Source: Myxococcaceae bacterium
GTDB taxonomy: Bacteria; Myxococcota_A; Polyangia; Polyangiales; Ga0077539
DNA length: 64,000 nucleotides
Assembly: GCA_004297725.1 (NCBI GenBank)
Contig: SCUS01000092.1
Coordinates: 186,001 to 250,000, forward strand
Direction of reading: 5' to 3'
In this document: positions 1-9,703 of the stretch, in pieces
How positions within the stretch are numbered: the first letter of the stretch is position 1
How the letters are laid out: every line of letters starts with the position of its first letter
Translations under genes and position numbers: made by a program
Notes under the pieces: generated by a model
Told to the model about the DNA's origin: nothing
Databases searched by the model: none
The model's input: only the letters and a program-made list of their open reading frames with translations

Positions 1-1
1 C

Positions 2-3000
2 CGCGCCTCCAACCCCCGTAACCACGAGGGCGGCTACTTCGACGTCAGCTCCAAGTGGCTGGTCAACCCGGAGTCGAGCGACGCCTTCGGCGGCACCCTC
101 CCGACCTGCCTCATCATCAACTTCTTCACCGGCAGCGAGGTCTACGACTGCAACCCGCAGGAGGCGACCATCCGCACCTCCTTCCGGCGCGTCGTCGACC
201 GCGACTTCCAGCCGCTGGAGCTGACCCGTCAGCCCTACGACCTCGTCGGCGGCCCGCGCGCGACCCGCAACGGCTTCGACCCCAACTACGGCACCCTCGA
301 CCGCAACTTCCACCGCTACCAGATGCTCCACAACATCTGGATGCAGTCGCACCTCGACCGGCAGTACACCTGCTCGACGGTCGACGCGAACCAGGACGGC
401 ATCGTCGACGGCAACCTCGACGCGAACTCCAACGGCACCGCCGACGCGTGCGAGGCCGCCAACCGGCCGGGCTCGCAGTGCGACACCGTCATGGGCCGCT
501 GCACGATCCCGTACCGCGACCGTGAGGTCCGCCCGATCGCCTACTACACGAACCCCGAGATGCCCGCGGAGTTCCAGGACCACGTCCAGATCGAGGGCGC
601 TGACGGCACGCTGACGTACCGCCTGCCCACGGCCGACGAGGCCCGCAACCGCGCCGCCTCCGGCGCGGGCGCGACCTTCGTCACCGGCGCGACCGAGGAG
701 ATCATCAACACCTGGGACATCGCCATCCGCCGCGCGGTCGCCAGCGCCCGCGAGGTCGAGTGCCGCAAGCTCGGGCCGAGCGCCCCCGGCGGCATCGGCG
801 GCGACCGCGACACCTGCCACAACCGGTACTTCAACACCGAGCTGGTCTCGCAGCACCTCGGCGCCTTCCTCGGCGACGACCCCAAGGTCGCCCCGATGGG
901 CTCTCCCGCCGCCCCGCGCGGCGTGGTCCTCTGCCACAACCCCGTGCGCGCGGATGACAGCACCGCCTGCCGCGAGCCCGGCTACCGGGTCCGCCTCGGC
1001 GACGTGCGCTACAACCACGTGAGCTACTGGCCGGGCAACTCCCGCGCGCCCTTCGGCGGCATCGCCCACTGGGGCTACGACCCGCTCACCGGCGAGGTCA
1101 TCTCCAACGGCGGGTTCAACATGGGTCGCTCGGTCGAAGCCGCCGCTGGTCAGCAGCGCGACTACATCCGGATGATCATGCACTACCTCGACCCGGCGCT
1201 CGATGACCTCACCGTCGAGGCGTACACGAGCAACTCGGCGGCGCAGAGCCTGGCGCAGTACATCCGCAACCCCGCGGCCGCCACCATCGGCAGCGGCTCC
1301 GACCGCACCAACCTCGAGCGCATCAACGAGCGCGCGCTGAGCGACGACGCCACGCACGCGGCCGCCGCCCTCAACAACGTCGGGGCCGAGACCACCGACT
1401 TCGAGACGGCCGCCATCCGTCAGTTCAACCAGCAGACGGACACCACGCCGGTGAACAACGGCGTGTCGCAGACCGCGGTGGCGTTCCAGCAGCAGGCCGC
1501 CCTGCTGCGTGGCACCCGCTACGAGACCGACATGATGGACCAGCAGTGGCTGCGCGCCGCGGGCATCAACCCCCAGGCCGCCCTCAGCTCGCTGGACAGC
1601 AACTCCCTCAACCAGGCCTCGCCCCTTCGCCGGATGGATCCGGAGTGGGCGACGGACATGCGCAGCCGCCTGATGGCTCGCCTCGAGAACCGCGGCTTCT
1701 GCTTCCAGGACGCCGGCGCGCCGGCCCTCGTCGGCTCGACCGACATCCAGGGCGTCGCCCGCTGGTTCGCGCAGCGCTACCGCAACCTGACCAAGGAAGC
1801 CCGCGCCGCCCGCATCATGCAGGACCTCCGCATCGACGCCTACAAGGGCATCGCGCTGCACGAGGTCGGGCACAGCATCGGGCTCTACCACCTGCCCGTG
1901 TCGAGCTACGACTCGATGAACTACAACCCGCAGTACTGGCAGCTTCGTACGCGCAACGGCACCGCCACCGCGAGCTGCCGCGCGACGACCTGCAACCAGA
2001 CGGCGTGCCCGTCGATCCGCGCCACGGACCGCAACGCGGACAACTGCATGGGCCCGCGCTACCTCGACCCGGAGACGGACGAGGAGCTGGGTCTGCGTCC
2101 GCTCGAGGCGGGCAACCACCACGCCGGCCTCACCTACTTCGGCAACACGTCCACGATGGAGTACCAGTGGGAGCGCTTCGGCGAGACCGTGGGCCTCGGG
2201 GCGTATGACATCTACGCCATGGGCGTGATGTACGGCCGCGTCGTCGAGACCATGGAGTCCGACACCGCCCGCGGCGGGCAGAGCGCGCAGTCGCAGCGCC
2301 GCTTCGCCTGGAACCTCCGGTCGCAGCTCTCGGAGAAGTACCTCGCGAACTTCACCGACCCGGCGTTCTCCGCTCCCGGCTCGACCCCGCCGGAGCCCAA
2401 CGACGCCCCGCTGGGCCTCGCCCACTACACCGAGATGGCGCGCCAGCTGCGCGTCTTCGATCCGAGCTTCTGCCGCGACGCGACGGAAGAGGAGAAGGCC
2501 CGCTACCGCTGGCGCCTGGTCGACGGCAAGATCTGCCGCTTCGCCCCGCGCGACCACGCCGCGCTCACGGACATGGAGACGTCGCAGACCTACGACTCCA
2601 ACGACCCCGAGCCCGAGGCCGGCGGCGACCAGGACCAGGCCGCGCCCGCGTGGCGCGTCCGCAACGGCACGCCCGACGCGGGCCGCACCATCACCAACGG
2701 CGAGGGCTCTCTCCGCTGGCGCTACCGCGTGTCCTGGGACCGCGGCGTGGGCTACCCCCACATCCAGTACTTCGACCAGGGCGCGGACATCTACGAGGTC
2801 TCCCGCTCGATCACCCGGAAGTACGACCTCACCTACCCGGCGATGTACTTCCGCCGCGGCAACCGCGAGTGGGCCTCGTGGAACGTCTCCTCGGCGGTCT
2901 CGTCGCGGATGTTCCGCCTGGTGCGCGGCTACCACTGGAACGTCGCGCGCGACTACTCCTACTACCGCGGCGCCCTCAACGACGCGAGCTTCGCGGTCTA

Positions 3001-4117
3001 CGCCCGCAGCGACAACGCCCTCGGGCCGACGCTGGGCGCGCAGACGGAGATGTTCGACTTCTTCGCCCGCGCGATGCTGATGCCCGAGCCGGGCACCTTC
3101 GTCGTGTCGAACGAGGCGTCGGCCGCCGACGCCGACCGCAGCACCCCCGAGCTCCGCTCGGCGAACACGCCGATCTTCGACGCGGATGACGGCGTGACCG
3201 CGCCGCGCTTCAGCATCGGCATCGTCGACGGCCGCTTCATCGCGGACGACTTCGACAACGGCCAGGGCGGCTCGCTGGATTACCAGTCGTACGCCAACCG
3301 CGAGGGCTCCTCGATGGAGAAGAACTTCGCGGCGATCATGCTCACCGACACGCGCCCCACGTTCTCCAGCGTGACGCGCAACCTCTACCTCGACGGCCGC
3401 GAGTTCCAGGTGAACTTCGCGACGGACATCCCCAACGCGCTCGACCGCCTCCTCGGCGGCATCCTCTCCGAGGACTGGGCGACCGTGGCGATGCACGCCC
3501 CCGCGCCGCGCGCGCCGGGCGACGAGGTCACCCCGCAGATGCTGCCGCTCTACAGCGACAACATCCCGACCCGGCCCGCGGGCTCGTCGCTGCTCTTCCC
3601 GAACATCGGGTACCGGCAGCAGCTCCCGACGGTCATCTACTCGATGCTGTTCTCCTCGCTCAACACCGACCTCACCCTCATCAACAAGATGAGGATCTTC
3701 ACCGAGGGCGGCGCCGAGGCGGTGGACATCCCCGAGAACGAGCGCGTCCGCTTCTTCAACCCCGACACCGGGATCATCTACACCGCGCGTCGCTACGGCG
3801 CCGACCCGGGCCTCACCGCCCTCGCCGGCGGCGGACGCACGGTCGACCGCGGCATCGCGTCGCGCATGATCCAGCACGCCAACGCCCTGCTGGCGGACAC
3901 CTTCCTCGTGGAGCGTGACCCCTCCAACATGGGCCGCCCGGTGCTCGACGCCGACGGCCGCCCGCGGCTCATCCGCAGCGCCGCTGGCGCCCTCCAGCCG
4001 GCGAGCACCTCGCCGCAGCGCCAGGCCCGCCGCCTCGCGACGTTCCGCAACTACGTCGGCCTCATCGACGCCACGCGTAACATCTCGCGCATCCTCGGCT
4101 ACGGCATGATCCGCTGA
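2..4117 (+). CDS. Giant secreted metzincin-type zinc metalloprotease, 5' end outside the window
   Basis: The reading frame is open from base 2 to the stop at 4117, so 1371 residues are visible and the N-terminus lies to the left. Near visible residue 620 (nt 1859) is HEVGHSIGLYH, the HExxHxxGxxH zinc site of metzincins, in which the first two His and the last His bind zinc and Glu is the base. A methionine in SYDSMNY follows about a dozen residues later, as a Met-turn would. Around nt 380-460 a D/N-rich stretch (DANQDGIVDGN...) looks like thrombospondin-type-3 calcium-binding repeats, and the Cys pairs suggest disulphides in an exported protein. Size and motif resemble the large zinc-dependent metalloproteases (DUF5117/DUF4953 type), but that family assignment is inference. 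A lytic or nutrient-scavenging role is plausible. No signal peptide can be seen because the start is missing. Confidence 0.75.
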   Translation, partial: RASNPRNHEGGYFDVSSKWLVNPESSDAFGGTLPTCLIINFFTGSEVYDCNPQEATIRTSFRRVVDRDFQPLELTRQPYDLVGGPRATRNGFDPNYGTLDRNFHRYQMLHNIWMQSHLDRQYTCSTVDANQDGIVDGNLDANSNGTADACEAANRPGSQCDTVMGRCTIPYRDREVRPIAYYTNPEMPAEFQDHVQIEGADGTLTYRLPTADEARNRAASGAGATFVTGATEEIINTWDIAIRRAVASAREVECRKLGPSAPGGIGGDRDTCHNRYFNTELVSQHLGAFLGDDPKVAPMGSPAAPRGVVLCHNPVRADDSTACREPGYRVRLGDVRYNHVSYWPGNSRAPFGGIAHWGYDPLTGEVISNGGFNMGRSVEAAAGQQRDYIRMIMHYLDPALDDLTVEAYTSNSAAQSLAQYIRNPAAATIGSGSDRTNLERINERALSDDATHAAAALNNVGAETTDFETAAIRQFNQQTDTTPVNNGVSQTAVAFQQQAALLRGTRYETDMMDQQWLRAAGINPQAALSSLDSNSLNQASPLRRMDPEWATDMRSRLMARLENRGFCFQDAGAPALVGSTDIQGVARWFAQRYRNLTKEARAARIMQDLRIDAYKGIALHEVGHSIGLYHLPVSSYDSMNYNPQYWQLRTRNGTATASCRATTCNQTACPSIRATDRNADNCMGPRYLDPETDEELGLRPLEAGNHHAGLTYFGNTSTMEYQWERFGETVGLGAYDIYAMGVMYGRVVETMESDTARGGQSAQSQRRFAWNLRSQLSEKYLANFTDPAFSAPGSTPPEPNDAPLGLAHYTEMARQLRVFDPSFCRDATEEEKARYRWRLVDGKICRFAPRDHAALTDMETSQTYDSNDPEPEAGGDQDQAAPAWRVRNGTPDAGRTITNGEGSLRWRYRVSWDRGVGYPHIQYFDQGADIYEVSRSITRKYDLTYPAMYFRRGNREWASWNVSSAVSSRMFRLVRGYHWNVARDYSYYRGALNDASFAVYARSDNALGPTLGAQTEMFDFFARAMLMPEPGTFVVSNEASAADADRSTPELRSANTPIFDADDGVTAPRFSIGIVDGRFIADDFDNGQGGSLDYQSYANREGSSMEKNFAAIMLTDTRPTFSSVTRNLYLDGREFQVNFATDIPNALDRLLGGILSEDWATVAMHAPAPRAPGDEVTPQMLPLYSDNIPTRPAGSSLLFPNIGYRQQLPTVIYSMLFSSLNTDLTLINKMRIFTEGGAEAVDIPENERVRFFNPDTGIIYTARRYGADPGLTALAGGGRTVDRGIASRMIQHANALLADTFLVERDPSNMGRPVLDADGRPRLIRSAAGALQPASTSPQRQARRLATFRNYVGLIDATRNISRILGYGMIR

Positions 4118-4124
4118 GCTGATC

Positions 4125-4141
4125 CCCCGCTGATCGCGGGG
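4125..4141 (+). terminator. GC hairpin after the metalloprotease stop
   Basis: CCCCGC (4125-4130) pairs with GCGGGG (4136-4141) across a 5-nt loop, 7 nt after the stop codon. There is no T-run, so intrinsic termination is uncertain. Confidence 0.4.
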
Positions 4142-4338
4142 CGGCCGGAGCCCTCACGGCGCCGCTGCCCCGCTCGATCGCCCCCCCGCCTTTCCCTCCT
4201 CCTCGCTCCTCCCCCCCACAGCGCAGCCCTCGTCGATCCCGACCCGGGCGCGCCGCGCATTCGTACCTTCCGTTTCTCTCGCGTCGGCGCTATTCCCGTC
4301 GCCGCCCGGATATTCCCTGCGGGAGGAAACACGACCCC

Positions 4339-6576
4339 ATGCAACTTCGCTCCAAGCTCGTCTCGTCGGTCGGCGCCATCGCTGTCTGCATCGCGGCCTC
4401 GCCGGCCTGGTCGCAGGTACGCCGCGCGGTGCGCATCCAGTCGACCCCGCCCGGCGCCACGGTGCGGCTCGACCACGCCACGGCGCCGCCGCTCGGCCAG
4501 ACGCCGCTCGCGCGCGCGATGATCCCGCAGGGCCCGCACCGGCTGTTCTTCGACCTCCCCGGCTACGTGCAGGGCTCGCTCGACGTCACCGTCGCCGCCC
4601 GCAACACCCGGCCCTTCGCCATCACCCTCGTCCAGGGCGGCAACGTCTACGTCGCCGCCGACGTCGACGGCGCCCCCATCTTCCTCGACGGCACCCAGAT
4701 GGGCGTCACCCCCGGGCGCCTCAACAACGTCCCCCCGGGCGCGCACATCATCGAGCTCCGCATGGAGGGCCGCGAGCCCGTCCGCGAGACCGTCAACGTC
4801 ACCTCCGGCACCCTCTCCACCGTCAACGTCACGCTGCGCCCGCGCGTCGCCCCGACGGGCTCGGTGCGGGTGATCGTCTCCAACCCCAACGGCCCCGTCC
4901 CCGCCGACCTCCAGGTCAGCCTCGACGGCGCGCCCCTCACCGGCACGCCCCCCTCCAGCGACGCCGTCCAGCCCGGCACGCACATCATCCAGGTGGCGGC
5001 CAGCGGCTTCCGCAGCATGCGCCGGGAGGTCACCGTCACCGCGGGCCAGGCCCAGGCCGTCGCCGTCGACCTCGAGGTCGCCGCCGCCACCTCCGGCAGC
5101 CTGCGGGTGATCGTCCCCGTCGCGGGCGCGCAGGCCTTCCTCGACGGCGAGGCGCTCACCCTCACCGGCGGCCGCATCGACCAGGCCAGCGTCTCCCCGG
5201 GGCAGCACACCGTGCGCGTCACGGCGCCGGGCCGCGATCCCGTCGTGCGCGAGGTCGCCATCGTCGCGGGCCAGCAGCGCGTGCTCGAGTTCGCCGACAG
5301 CGACCTGCCCCCGGCGACCGGCCGCGGCCGCCTCCGGGTGGTCGTCGCCAACAACCCCGAGGCGGAGATCTTCGTCAACAGCCAGACCGTGGGCCGCGGG
5401 TCGTTCAGCCGCGACAACGTGTCCGACGGCGAGGTCGTGGTGCTCGTGCGCGCCCCCGGCTTCGACGACTTCACCCAGCGATGCAACGTCACCGCGACGC
5501 AGCCCTGCGAGGTCAACGCGCAGCTCGCCCGCACCGCGCAGTTCGGCACCATCCACGTCACGGCGCCGGGCCTCTCCAACGCGCAGGTCTTCCTCAACGA
5601 CGAGACCCAGGGCCGCCCGCTCGGCGACATCGGCAACGTGCCGGTCGGCAACGTGCGCGTCACCGTCCGCGCGGACAACTACGAGCCGTGGGTGCGCGAG
5701 GTGAACGTGCGCCAGGGCGACAACCCCGACCCCATCGTCGCCACCCCGCGGCACACCGGCCCCGACCCGCTCGACATCGCCCGTCGGCGCTCGGGCATCA
5801 GCACCTTCGGCGCGGCCCCCCTCACCCGCGGCGACGGGGCCTTCGACGCCATCCTGAGCTACGGCGCGATGCCCCTCGAGCTGCGCGCCACCATGGGCTT
5901 CGTGCCCCACAACAGCTTCCCCAGCTTCGGCAACTTCACCATCGACGGCGGCATCGCCGTGCGCACGGCCTTCAACTGGTACGAGGTCGAGCTGCGCTCT
6001 CGCGCCGGCTGGCGCTTCGCCAACGACCTCATCGCCGTCGGCGGCGAGGTGCGGGCCTACGGCGCGCTGGGCTTCCGCTCGTCGCGCGGCTTCGGGATGG
6101 TGCTGCAGGGCAACCTGTCGTTCCATTTCAACATGGGCAGCGACGCGCAGACGGCCACCGGCCAGGCGCCGGTCGGCGGCGTCGGGGCCTTCACGATCTC
6201 CCTCAACGGCGGCGTCGAGCTCAACCTCGACAACCCCGGCGGGTACAACCTCACGCTCTCGGGCAACCGCGACGCGGCGTACACCCTCTGCGACAACCGC
6301 AACGCCGACGCCTCGAGCTTCACCGGCAGCACCTGCGAGGTCGCCAACACCGCGCGCGGCTTCGCCGGCCTCGTCGCCGAGCTCGGGCTCATGCGCCACC
6401 TCTCCTTCGTGCTGGGCGCGACGCTCTACCTGCCCTTCCCCGAAGACATCCAGTACGACAGCCTGAACGCGTTCACCAACGCGGGCTCCAACGTGTCGCG
6501 CCGCCCCATCACCACCTCGTTCTGGGACGCCGCGCTGCCGATCAACCTCCGCCTCGGCGTCACCTACAAGTTCTGA
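4339..6576 (+). CDS. PEGA-repeat outer-membrane protein
   Basis: 745 residues. The N-terminus is a Sec signal peptide ending near ASPAWSQ (cleavage about residue 25). Residues about 27-480 hold six consecutive modules of 65-80 residues, each of the PEGA form: a strand, a G.P...DG turn such as IFLDGTQMGVTPG, a PPG.H-type hairpin and a closing strand. PEGA domains are extracytoplasmic beta modules linked to the cell surface or peptidoglycan. Residues about 485-745 alternate polar and aromatic or hydrophobic residues and end in YKF. A C-terminal Phe after beta strands is typical of Gram-negative outer-membrane barrels. The start is supported by GGGAGGAAA about 10 nt upstream. The gene lies between two other exported proteins on the same strand. 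Ligand or partner is unknown. Confidence 0.8.
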   Translation: MQLRSKLVSSVGAIAVCIAASPAWSQVRRAVRIQSTPPGATVRLDHATAPPLGQTPLARAMIPQGPHRLFFDLPGYVQGSLDVTVAARNTRPFAITLVQGGNVYVAADVDGAPIFLDGTQMGVTPGRLNNVPPGAHIIELRMEGREPVRETVNVTSGTLSTVNVTLRPRVAPTGSVRVIVSNPNGPVPADLQVSLDGAPLTGTPPSSDAVQPGTHIIQVAASGFRSMRREVTVTAGQAQAVAVDLEVAAATSGSLRVIVPVAGAQAFLDGEALTLTGGRIDQASVSPGQHTVRVTAPGRDPVVREVAIVAGQQRVLEFADSDLPPATGRGRLRVVVANNPEAEIFVNSQTVGRGSFSRDNVSDGEVVVLVRAPGFDDFTQRCNVTATQPCEVNAQLARTAQFGTIHVTAPGLSNAQVFLNDETQGRPLGDIGNVPVGNVRVTVRADNYEPWVREVNVRQGDNPDPIVATPRHTGPDPLDIARRRSGISTFGAAPLTRGDGAFDAILSYGAMPLELRATMGFVPHNSFPSFGNFTIDGGIAVRTAFNWYEVELRSRAGWRFANDLIAVGGEVRAYGALGFRSSRGFGMVLQGNLSFHFNMGSDAQTATGQAPVGGVGAFTISLNGGVELNLDNPGGYNLTLSGNRDAAYTLCDNRNADASSFTGSTCEVANTARGFAGLVAELGLMRHLSFVLGATLYLPFPEDIQYDSLNAFTNAGSNVSRRPITTSFWDAALPINLRLGVTYKF

Positions 6577-6616
6577 CGCATCGCGCGGCGGAGACCTTCG
6601 GGTATCCTCCGCCGCC

Positions 6617-8506
6617 ATGTCGCCCTCCCACCGCTCCCTCCGCGCCGCCCTCGCGCTCGTCCTCGCCGCCTCGCTCCCGCAGTGCGCGAGCGCGCCCGTC
6701 GCCGCCCCCGTCGTCGCCCCCAGCCCCACCGCGCCCTCGTCGGTCGAGCTCGCCGTCGACACCTCCCCCGTCGACCGCCCCGCCGACGCCGTGCTCTCGG
6801 TGCGCATCGGCAGCGTCCGAGGCACCGCGCGTCGCCTGGGCGAGATGCTCGGCCTGCGGGACTTCGTCGAGGAGGCCCTCACCTCGGCGCTGCCAGACAT
6901 CCTCGGCGACGAGGGCGCCGCGCGCGCCATCGACATCGACGGCCCGCTCGACCTGCTGGTGGCCCTCCATGACAACGACGTCGAGGGCATCGCGTCGCTC
7001 CCCATCCGCTCGCTCGCCACCGCGCGGGAGCAGCTCGCCGACGGCCACACCCTCGAGGCCTTCGGCGACCCGTCGATGCGCATCCAGCGGGTGCGCCGCA
7101 GCGGCAGCGACCGGTCGCGCGACGACCTGCTGCTGGTCCCGGCGGGTAGCGGCGGCGCGGGGCGCCTGCTGATGGTGCACCGCCGCGAGGGCAACGAGGG
7201 CTTCGTCAACCGCTACGCCGCGTACCTCACGCGCACCCTCGCCGCGCAGCCCCTCGGCGACGGCGACGGCGCGGCGGTGGTCGAGCTGCACCCGCAGGTG
7301 ATCGAAGGCGCCATGCGCGCCGACCTCGACCGGCTGATGGTCGAGCTCGTCAACGAGGTCTCCCCGGGGCCGGACCCGAACAACCCGCTCTTCGCCGACG
7401 CCGCCCGCGCGTGGGTGCGCGACTTCTTCGGCGCCCTGCGCAGCAGCATCGCGGAGTCCCGGGGCGCGCGGCTCTCCCTCGGACTCGGAGACCAGGGCGC
7501 GACGCTCCACTTCGACGTCGCGCTGCAGAGCCCCAGCGCGCAGCTCGCCCAGCAGGCGCTCACCGCCCTGCGCGACAGCTCCGCCCCGATGGACCTCTAC
7601 GAGCGGCTCCCGCCCGGGGGCTGGACCTACAGCGCCTGGGCGCTGCACGCCGAGCCGCTGCGGGCGACGCTCAACCTGGGCGCCAGCGCCGCCGCCCGGA
7701 TGGTCACCCCCCGCACCCGGCTGCCCGAGGCCGACGCCACCGCGCTGCGCACCGCCCTCGGCGCCCTCGTGGCGCAAGACCGCGTCGCGGTCGCCTCCAC
7801 CACCAGCCGCGACCCGCAGGACCGCTACACCTCCACCGCGCTGCTGCGCCTCTCCACCCCGTCGCCGCAGTTCGTCGCCAACGTGCGCACGCTGGTCAAC
7901 ACGCTGCGCCGCCCGACCGTCGCGCGCGCCATGAGGGCCGACCTGAACATCAACCCGATGGGCTGGACCCTCGCCCCCGTCACCGGTCTCCCCGCGGGAT
8001 CGCTGCTGCTGCGCGGCCCGATGCCCTCGCTGACCGAGCTCGCCGCCGCGGTGCGAAGCACGGGGCCGACCCCCGCCGCGAGGCCCGCGCCCGCCGCGAG
8101 GCCCGCGCCCGCCGCGAGGCCGCTGATCTCCGAGCTGCTGCTGGTGCCCGAAGGCGATCACGTCTGGGTGGTGCTGGGCGCCAACGCGCGCACGCAGTTC
8201 CAGTCGGCCTCAGGGGCCCACGCGCCGCCTCCCGCCATCGCCGACGCCGCCGCGGCGGGGACCAGCAGCGTCGTGGCGATCCTCCCGTCGATGCTGACCG
8301 AGGCCTTCCGCAACGACACCTCGCTGCTGCGGATGATCCGCGACGCGCTCGCCCACGGCGGCGAAGGCGCCACCGCCGCGAGCGTGGGCCGCCTCCAGAT
8401 GAGCGAGCGCGAGGGGGTCACGCACGTCAGCGCCGACCTCACCGTGCCGCGCTCGGCGCTCGGCCTGGTGGGCCAGAGCGTTCAGCGGGGGCTCGCCCGC
8501 CCGTAG
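6617..8506 (+). CDS. Exported protein of unknown function
   Basis: 629 residues, family not recognised. A hydrophobic leader (residues about 10-25) ends at LPQCASAPVAAP. A Cys is present, but Gln at -1 is a poor lipobox, so cleavage by signal peptidase I is as likely as lipidation. The mature part is Ala/Leu/Arg-rich with no catalytic motif I can name. Near residues 486-502 an Ala-Arg-Pro linker repeat separates the main domain from a C-terminal part of about 125 residues. The start lies 40 nt after the PEGA gene on the same strand, so the two may be co-transcribed and act in the same envelope process. The 3' end overlaps the convergent methyltransferase gene by 25 bp. Confidence 0.7.
   Translation: MSPSHRSLRAALALVLAASLPQCASAPVAAPVVAPSPTAPSSVELAVDTSPVDRPADAVLSVRIGSVRGTARRLGEMLGLRDFVEEALTSALPDILGDEGAARAIDIDGPLDLLVALHDNDVEGIASLPIRSLATAREQLADGHTLEAFGDPSMRIQRVRRSGSDRSRDDLLLVPAGSGGAGRLLMVHRREGNEGFVNRYAAYLTRTLAAQPLGDGDGAAVVELHPQVIEGAMRADLDRLMVELVNEVSPGPDPNNPLFADAARAWVRDFFGALRSSIAESRGARLSLGLGDQGATLHFDVALQSPSAQLAQQALTALRDSSAPMDLYERLPPGGWTYSAWALHAEPLRATLNLGASAAARMVTPRTRLPEADATALRTALGALVAQDRVAVASTTSRDPQDRYTSTALLRLSTPSPQFVANVRTLVNTLRRPTVARAMRADLNINPMGWTLAPVTGLPAGSLLLRGPMPSLTELAAAVRSTGPTPAARPAPAARPAPAARPLISELLLVPEGDHVWVVLGANARTQFQSASGAHAPPPAIADAAAAGTSSVVAILPSMLTEAFRNDTSLLRMIRDALAHGGEGATAASVGRLQMSEREGVTHVSADLTVPRSALGLVGQSVQRGLARP
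8072..8121 (+). repeat. 18-bp in-frame tandem repeat encoding an Ala-Arg-Pro linker
   Basis: The unit CCCGCCGCGAGGCCCGCG is present about 2.7 times without substitutions, encoding (AARPAP)n. Perfect identity suggests a recent slippage expansion inside the exported protein gene at 6617-8506. Confidence 0.7.
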
Positions 8507-9699
8507 TCCCGCCACCCGAGCACCGCCACGTTGCGCGGGCTCACGCTGGCCTCGAAGGCCACCAGCACCTCCGCCTCGTAGCCCAGCGACCGCAGCCACG
8601 CCGCGCGGTCGAGCGCCACCCACACCTCCACCAGCCGTGCCAGCATCGCCCTCGGCAGCGCCCACCGCCGGGCGCGCTCGTACGCCTCCGCGGCGCCCCG
8701 GGCGGCCGCCTCCACCGCCTCCGCGGGCGGCGGAGGTAGCCCTCTCAGCCCGAAGGCCCGCTCCACCAGCCCCGCGAGCGGGCCCGTCGCCTGGCGTCGG
8801 TTGACCCCTCGCATCTCCTCCCCGGGCCCCACCGACTGCCCCGCCGCGAGCAGCGCCGCGCGCAGCGCCATGCGGTTGACCCTCGACGCCGCCCTCACCG
8901 CGAGGCCCTCCTCGACCCCCTCCTCTCCGTCGCACGCGTTGCCGAGGCCCAGCACCGCCCGGCCGATGGTGAGCTCCCTCGCGCTCATCCCCGCCGGGAC
9001 CACCAGCGCCTCGCGGTCGCCCTCCCGCTTCTGCAGGCAGCACCCGACGAGGGCCACCGACGCGCCCGCGGCGCCCGCCGCGCGCACCGCGTGGTCGCCA
9101 AGTCCCCCGCAGGCGTGAAGCCCCACCACCAGGTCGGTGGGACGCAGCGTCGCCGCAGGGTCGCGCGCGTCCATCGCCACGAAGCGGGCGCCGCCCTCGC
9201 CCGCGAGCGACGAGGCCACCGCCACGCGATCGGGGTCGCGCTCCCATCCCTCCGCGTCGACGCCCAGCGCGCTCGCCAGGTGACGCGTGAGGTGGCCGTG
9301 GCCCGATCCCACGTCGACGACCCGCGAGCCCTTCGCCCCGACGCGCCCCACCATCGCCGCGAAGGCTGCCACCTGGACGCGCTTGCGCGGCGACGCGCGG
9401 CGGCCGTCGACCGCCTCCGCGGAGGCCGCTGGCATCGCGGGGAGGGCGGTCCATCGGGTCACCGCGCGGGCGAGGGCGACGAGCTCCGAGGGCGCTCCGG
9501 GGAGGGCCTCGAGGTGCGCCGCGAGGCCGTCGCGCGAGGCCGCGGCCACGGCGTCGTCGGGCATCGCTTCGAGGAAGGCGGTCCACCCACGGGCGTCGCA
9601 CCACGAGGGAGGGGCGGCGCCTTCGGGGCGCTCGTCGACGATGTCACGGACCGAGGCGAGGAGTCGGCTCGCCTCGCGAAAGTGCTCCGAGGCCGACAC
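8482..9699 (-). CDS. Class I SAM-dependent methyltransferase, METTL25-like
   Basis: 405 residues from a GTG start. The SAM-binding loop is VDVGSGHGHLTRHL (about residue 117), followed by an acidic strand end (EGWERDPDRVAVA). Further on, VVGLHACGGLGDHAV and VALVGCCLQKR match the 'GLHxCGDL...GCC' signature of the METTL25/RRNAD1 group of Rossmann methyltransferases. The substrate is not known for bacterial members. The gene starts only 4 nt after the stop of the upstream hydrolase lipoprotein gene (9704-11779) on the same strand, so the two are probably one transcript. It converges on the exported-protein gene with a 25-bp antisense overlap of the 3' ends. Confidence 0.75.
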   Translation of the reverse strand: MSASEHFREASRLLASVRDIVDERPEGAAPPSWCDARGWTAFLEAMPDDAVAAASRDGLAAHLEALPGAPSELVALARAVTRWTALPAMPAASAEAVDGRRASPRKRVQVAAFAAMVGRVGAKGSRVVDVGSGHGHLTRHLASALGVDAEGWERDPDRVAVASSLAGEGGARFVAMDARDPAATLRPTDLVVGLHACGGLGDHAVRAAGAAGASVALVGCCLQKREGDREALVVPAGMSARELTIGRAVLGLGNACDGEEGVEEGLAVRAASRVNRMALRAALLAAGQSVGPGEEMRGVNRRQATGPLAGLVERAFGLRGLPPPPAEAVEAAARGAAEAYERARRWALPRAMLARLVEVWVALDRAAWLRSLGYEAEVLVAFEASVSPRNVAVLGWRDYGRASPR

Positions 9700-9703
9700 G
9701 GTC

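Noticed and set aside
4099-7209. A 1036-codon minus-strand open frame opposite the PEGA and exported-protein genes
   Set aside because: Low-complexity Arg/Gly/Ala product and no recognisable domain; it mirrors the GC-rich third codon position of the plus-strand genes, which are clearly real.
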